64,000 nucleotides of DNA from contig JAPOVL010000037.1 of the NCBI GenBank assembly GCA_026708115.1, forward strand, positions 182,183 to 246,182, read 5' to 3'. The notes under the pieces were generated by a model that was not told where the DNA came from, searched no databases, and worked only from the letters and a program-made list of their open reading frames with translations. The stretch comes from Chloroflexota bacterium. Lineage in GTDB: Bacteria > Chloroflexota > Anaerolineae > Aggregatilineales > Phototrophicaceae. Below are positions 61,845-64,000 of the stretch, piece by piece (the stretch's first letter is position 1; each line of letters opens with the position of its first letter). Position numbers and translations under genes: made by a program.

Positions 61845-63074
61845 CTAAGCCGAGCTCGTGGAGGCATTTCGCTTTTCCCACCAGATCATCAATTGATATA
61901 TCACCAGCGAAAGAAGCGCTCCCAGGAAAATGAATACGCTGATCAACTCGATAGCGAAGTTCTCCGCGAATACGCCCGCGACGCCAGAAAGCGTTGCGCC
62001 GCCCAGGCCGGCGCAACCGACCTGGAATCCTATCGCGTTTGAGGCGTGTTCAGCGCCGACGCGGCTTGGCGTTTGCAGGATCAAAATCGGAAACTGAGCC
62101 GCCAGGCCGAATCCTAAGGCAAGCAGTCCAACGAAGCTGGAAAACTCGGCAACATTGGCAAATAGCAATAGGGCGCCGACGACCGTCAGCGCAAAGCTGA
62201 TATTGAGCAAGGTCCGGTCACCCAAGCGCAAGGCCAACAGGCCCATAAGCATGCGGCCAATGGTAAAGCTGCCCCAATACGCGCTTACCCATGCGCTCGA
62301 CGTTTCCTGTGGAATGCCCCTAGCTTCGACGAAAAGTGTATTCGCCAGTTGCCCGGTACCGATCTCGATGCCCCCGTACAGGAAGAAGTAAAGCAGGCTG
62401 ATCCAAACGATCGGACGCTGTAGTGTTTCCCGCAAAGGCGCTTTTGAGTCGACTTCCTTGCTTCTGCTGCGCTTTGCTTTCTTCAGTTTCCATAGCGGCA
62501 GGGTGATCAGTATGGAGAGACCGAGTAGCAGGATTACACCGCCCATGATCACGTAACCAAGCTGCCATCCTGCTTCTAGATCGAGCACGAGGAAGGTCAC
62601 GAGCGCGGGCGCGAATGTCAGCCCGATGCCCCAGCAGGCGTGCAGCCAATTCATTTGGCTGGCGCCATAATTCGAGGCCACGAAAATATTCATGCTTGCG
62701 TCAATCGTTCCTTTGCCGATGCTGGCGATAAAGGCCGCCAACAGCAAGGCGATCCAGATTGGTGCAATGGCATAGCCCAGCATGCCCAGGCCAGCGATTA
62801 TCAGGCCGCCTAGCAAGACCGAGGCGATAGTGAATTTGTTGATCATGGAGCCGCACAAGAATGCCGCGATCAACCCGCCAAGCATGGCGGCGCTTAACAG
62901 CGTGCCCAAGGAATCCAGCGAGACAGCAAACGTGGGCTGTATGAAGGTCCAGGCAATATTCAGCAGGCCGGTGGCCAAGCCGATGGCAATGAAAATCAGA
63001 TAGGCGATCAGAATAGGGAGTGATTTTTCGATCTTCAATCTGGCTCGATTCTCTTGATGTGATGGGGATATCAT
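61845..63074 (-). CDS. MFS transporter, candidate muropeptide or amino-sugar importer
   Basis: 409 residues from ATG 63074 (an ATG at 63098 is possible). Twelve hydrophobic helices with a charged central loop (LKKAKRSRSKEVDSKAPLR, about 205-223). The first half has ASIGKGTIDASMNIFVASNY and the second RMLMGLLALRLGDRTLL. It resembles the FucP/GlcP-like sugar group of the superfamily in its overall pattern. It is the first gene of the salvage operon, 10 bases before nagZ, whose cytoplasmic product needs an importer for its substrate. The transported compound is inferred, not shown. Confidence 0.85.
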   Translation of the reverse strand: MISPSHQENRARLKIEKSLPILIAYLIFIAIGLATGLLNIAWTFIQPTFAVSLDSLGTLLSAAMLGGLIAAFLCGSMINKFTIASVLLGGLIIAGLGMLGYAIAPIWIALLLAAFIASIGKGTIDASMNIFVASNYGASQMNWLHACWGIGLTFAPALVTFLVLDLEAGWQLGYVIMGGVILLLGLSILITLPLWKLKKAKRSRSKEVDSKAPLRETLQRPIVWISLLYFFLYGGIEIGTGQLANTLFVEARGIPQETSSAWVSAYWGSFTIGRMLMGLLALRLGDRTLLNISFALTVVGALLLFANVAEFSSFVGLLALGFGLAAQFPILILQTPSRVGAEHASNAIGFQVGCAGLGGATLSGVAGVFAENFAIELISVFIFLGALLSLVIYQLMIWWEKRNASTSSA

Positions 63075-63161
63075 ACCTTGTAGCGGATTGCGCGCCATGG
63101 TGCGATGCCTGTGCTATCGCAATTGCTTCCGCCGGATTGCCCTGCCTGGATTGGATCTACG

Positions 63162-63770
63162 CTAGGATGAGTCCGCTCTGTAAACCGTGTCGCCTATGCG
63201 GACAATTGCTTCTTCCGCGGCGGATTCAACTTCGGTGTAATAGCCGCGCAAGCCGCCGCTCAAAAGCTTAAGATCGGACTGAGTCTCTCTTGGCGATAAG
63301 GCGGGACGCCCCCGCGCGTAGCGGACGAAGGGCTCGCAGGGCGGGATCGGCTTGATCTCGCTCAAGTAGATCAGAGAATCGTGACTTCGCGACCGTATGG
63401 CCAGCCTCTGCCCAAGCTCACCCGGCGAAACCAGGTGATCGGACTTGATGATGATATTCTCGCCAGCGCTTCCGTCCCGCAGACGCGCCTCGAATTCTTT
63501 TCGCATCCGCTGATAGTGACCGGTGAAGCCGATGCTAATCTTGTTGTCGCCGCGGAATCTGGACTGTGGGTGGCGCAAGTGATGGACGTCCAAATATGCC
63601 ATTTCTTTGTTGAGAAAATTAAGGATGCCGACAATGCCGAAGGTCGTCAGCCGGATCTCCTGCAAGGCCATGATACCGGCAGGATCATATACGATCTTCT
63701 TGTCGCTGACCTCTGTTTTCAAAGGGTTCTGCTGAATCTGCAATTGTTCAATGGTTCCGATTTTTTCCAT
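63162..63770 (-). CDS. MOSC-domain-like protein
   Basis: 202 residues from ATG 63770; the frame continues to 63827, but the family-like start is MEKIGTIEQLQIQ. MOSC-type features are the basic start with a beta-strand opening, DGSAGENIIIKSDHL near 103-117 (comparable to PGSLGENL in MOSC proteins), a G-x-R-L-A-I strand, and a PC motif with a cysteine near 148. MOSC domains carry sulfur or bind molybdenum cofactor. The match is weak and the middle is atypical. It lies 87 bases upstream of the MFS gene on the same strand and may share its transcript. Confidence 0.55.
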   Translation of the reverse strand: MEKIGTIEQLQIQQNPLKTEVSDKKIVYDPAGIMALQEIRLTTFGIVGILNFLNKEMAYLDVHHLRHPQSRFRGDNKISIGFTGHYQRMRKEFEARLRDGSAGENIIIKSDHLVSPGELGQRLAIRSRSHDSLIYLSEIKPIPPCEPFVRYARGRPALSPRETQSDLKLLSGGLRGYYTEVESAAEEAIVRIGDTVYRADSS

Positions 63771-63900
63771 ATCTGTTATTTCTAATGTCGCTCTGCAAAG
63801 CCGAGATAGACCCTGATTGTACATCACTCGTCAAGGATTCTCGAAGCGGAATAAGTATCCCCTTTGCTCTTTGTGGTGAAAAATCCCTCTTTGCCAAAAC

Positions 63901-63939
63901 GCGACCATTTAGTCGCCCCTTCATAGCACACCTGTGCTA
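63901..63939. promoter_or_regulatory. Two inverted repeats before the right-edge gene
   Basis: GCGAC-cattta-GTCGC at 63901-63915, and TAGCACA-CC-TGTGCTA at 63924-63939, a perfect 7+7 palindrome with a 2-base centre. They lie 40-78 bases before the ATG at 63979, where an operator would be expected. Confidence 0.45.
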
Positions 63940-63978
63940 ACGTGCCTCTACAGCGCAAATATAAAAGGACTCCCCATC

Positions 63979-64000
63979 ATGCAAGCAACCTACAGCCTCG
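63979..64000 (+). CDS. Start of a gene cut by the window edge
   Basis: ATG at 63979 with AAAAGGAC about 9 bases upstream. Seven codons are visible, reading MQATYSL. No function can be inferred. The two inverted repeats upstream suggest it is regulated. Confidence 0.5.

Noticed and set aside
63924..63939. Palindrome considered as a CIRCE (HrcA) element
   Set aside because: CIRCE needs a 9-base spacer between TTAGCACTC and GAGTGCTAA; here the centre is 2 bases.
1..64000. tRNA, rRNA, CRISPR arrays, insertion sequences
   Set aside because: I looked for T-loop-like GTTCGANTC contexts, regularly spaced repeats and transposase-like frames and found none that held up.

Overview
The window looks like a piece of a Chloroflexota chromosome, probably Anaerolineae-like. 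This is inferred from the mix of gene families, not from any rRNA marker. Pointers are a complete LysW carrier-protein lysine cluster (known from Deinococcus-Thermus, Chloroflexota and archaea), several GT-C type membrane glycosyltransferases, a cytoplasmic muropeptide-recycling operon, and moderately GC-rich DNA coding densely on both strands. No rRNA, tRNA, CRISPR array, insertion sequence or integrase was seen, and no recognisable transcription-factor gene.

Layout. 1-10.7 kb: an edge-truncated MFS transporter, aconitase (acnA), a membrane-anchored DsbA-like oxidoreductase, a HIT protein, fabG, a TolB-like propeller lipoprotein and Lon protease. 10.8-18.1 kb: a secreted protein, two GT2 glycosyltransferases, the hibernation factor hpf, comF, the pgeF-yggS-ylmG trio and a coiled-coil zinc-ribbon protein. 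18.4-27.0 kb: an envelope-glycan block with an O-antigen ligase/polymerase-like protein, four polytopic GT-C-like proteins and a small helical-repeat protein. 27.0-41.7 kb: a PspA-like protein, a DUF2085 protein, two TlpA-type thioredoxin genes (one fused to a CcdA/DsbD membrane domain), a CCA-adding-enzyme-like nucleotidyltransferase, UbiA, an M1 peptidase lipoprotein, a VOC protein, PEP carboxylase, a stand-alone glutamate formimidoyltransferase and a ComM/YifB ATPase.

41.8-51.6 kb holds lysine biosynthesis by the alpha-aminoadipate route. Homoaconitase small and large subunits lie near a convergent homocitrate synthase, separated from it by an MFS gene. The compact operon lysW-lysX-lysY-lysZ-lysJ-lysK runs into the homocitrate synthase gene. 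LysW is the carrier; LysX attaches aminoadipate; LysZ, LysY and LysJ turn it into lysine; LysK releases it. Homoisocitrate dehydrogenase and the aminoadipate aminotransferase LysN are not in the window.

51.9-56.0 kb: a fructosamine-kinase-like gene, an orphan group of small genes with a probable frameshift, rpmF, fabD and an enoyl-CoA hydratase. 56.0-63.1 kb: an MFS transporter, nagZ, a serine-hydrolase-fold protein, a BadF/BadG sugar kinase, murQ and nagA, almost all overlapping or abutting, which together form a muropeptide-salvage operon. A MOSC-like gene and the first codons of one more gene close the window.

The most novel item is a family of five related intergenic elements of about 90-100 bp (A to E below) at 4.1, 18.1, 20.3, 43.7 and 46.3 kb. 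Two of them end immediately at the start of a gene and a third lies in the leader of homoaconitase.
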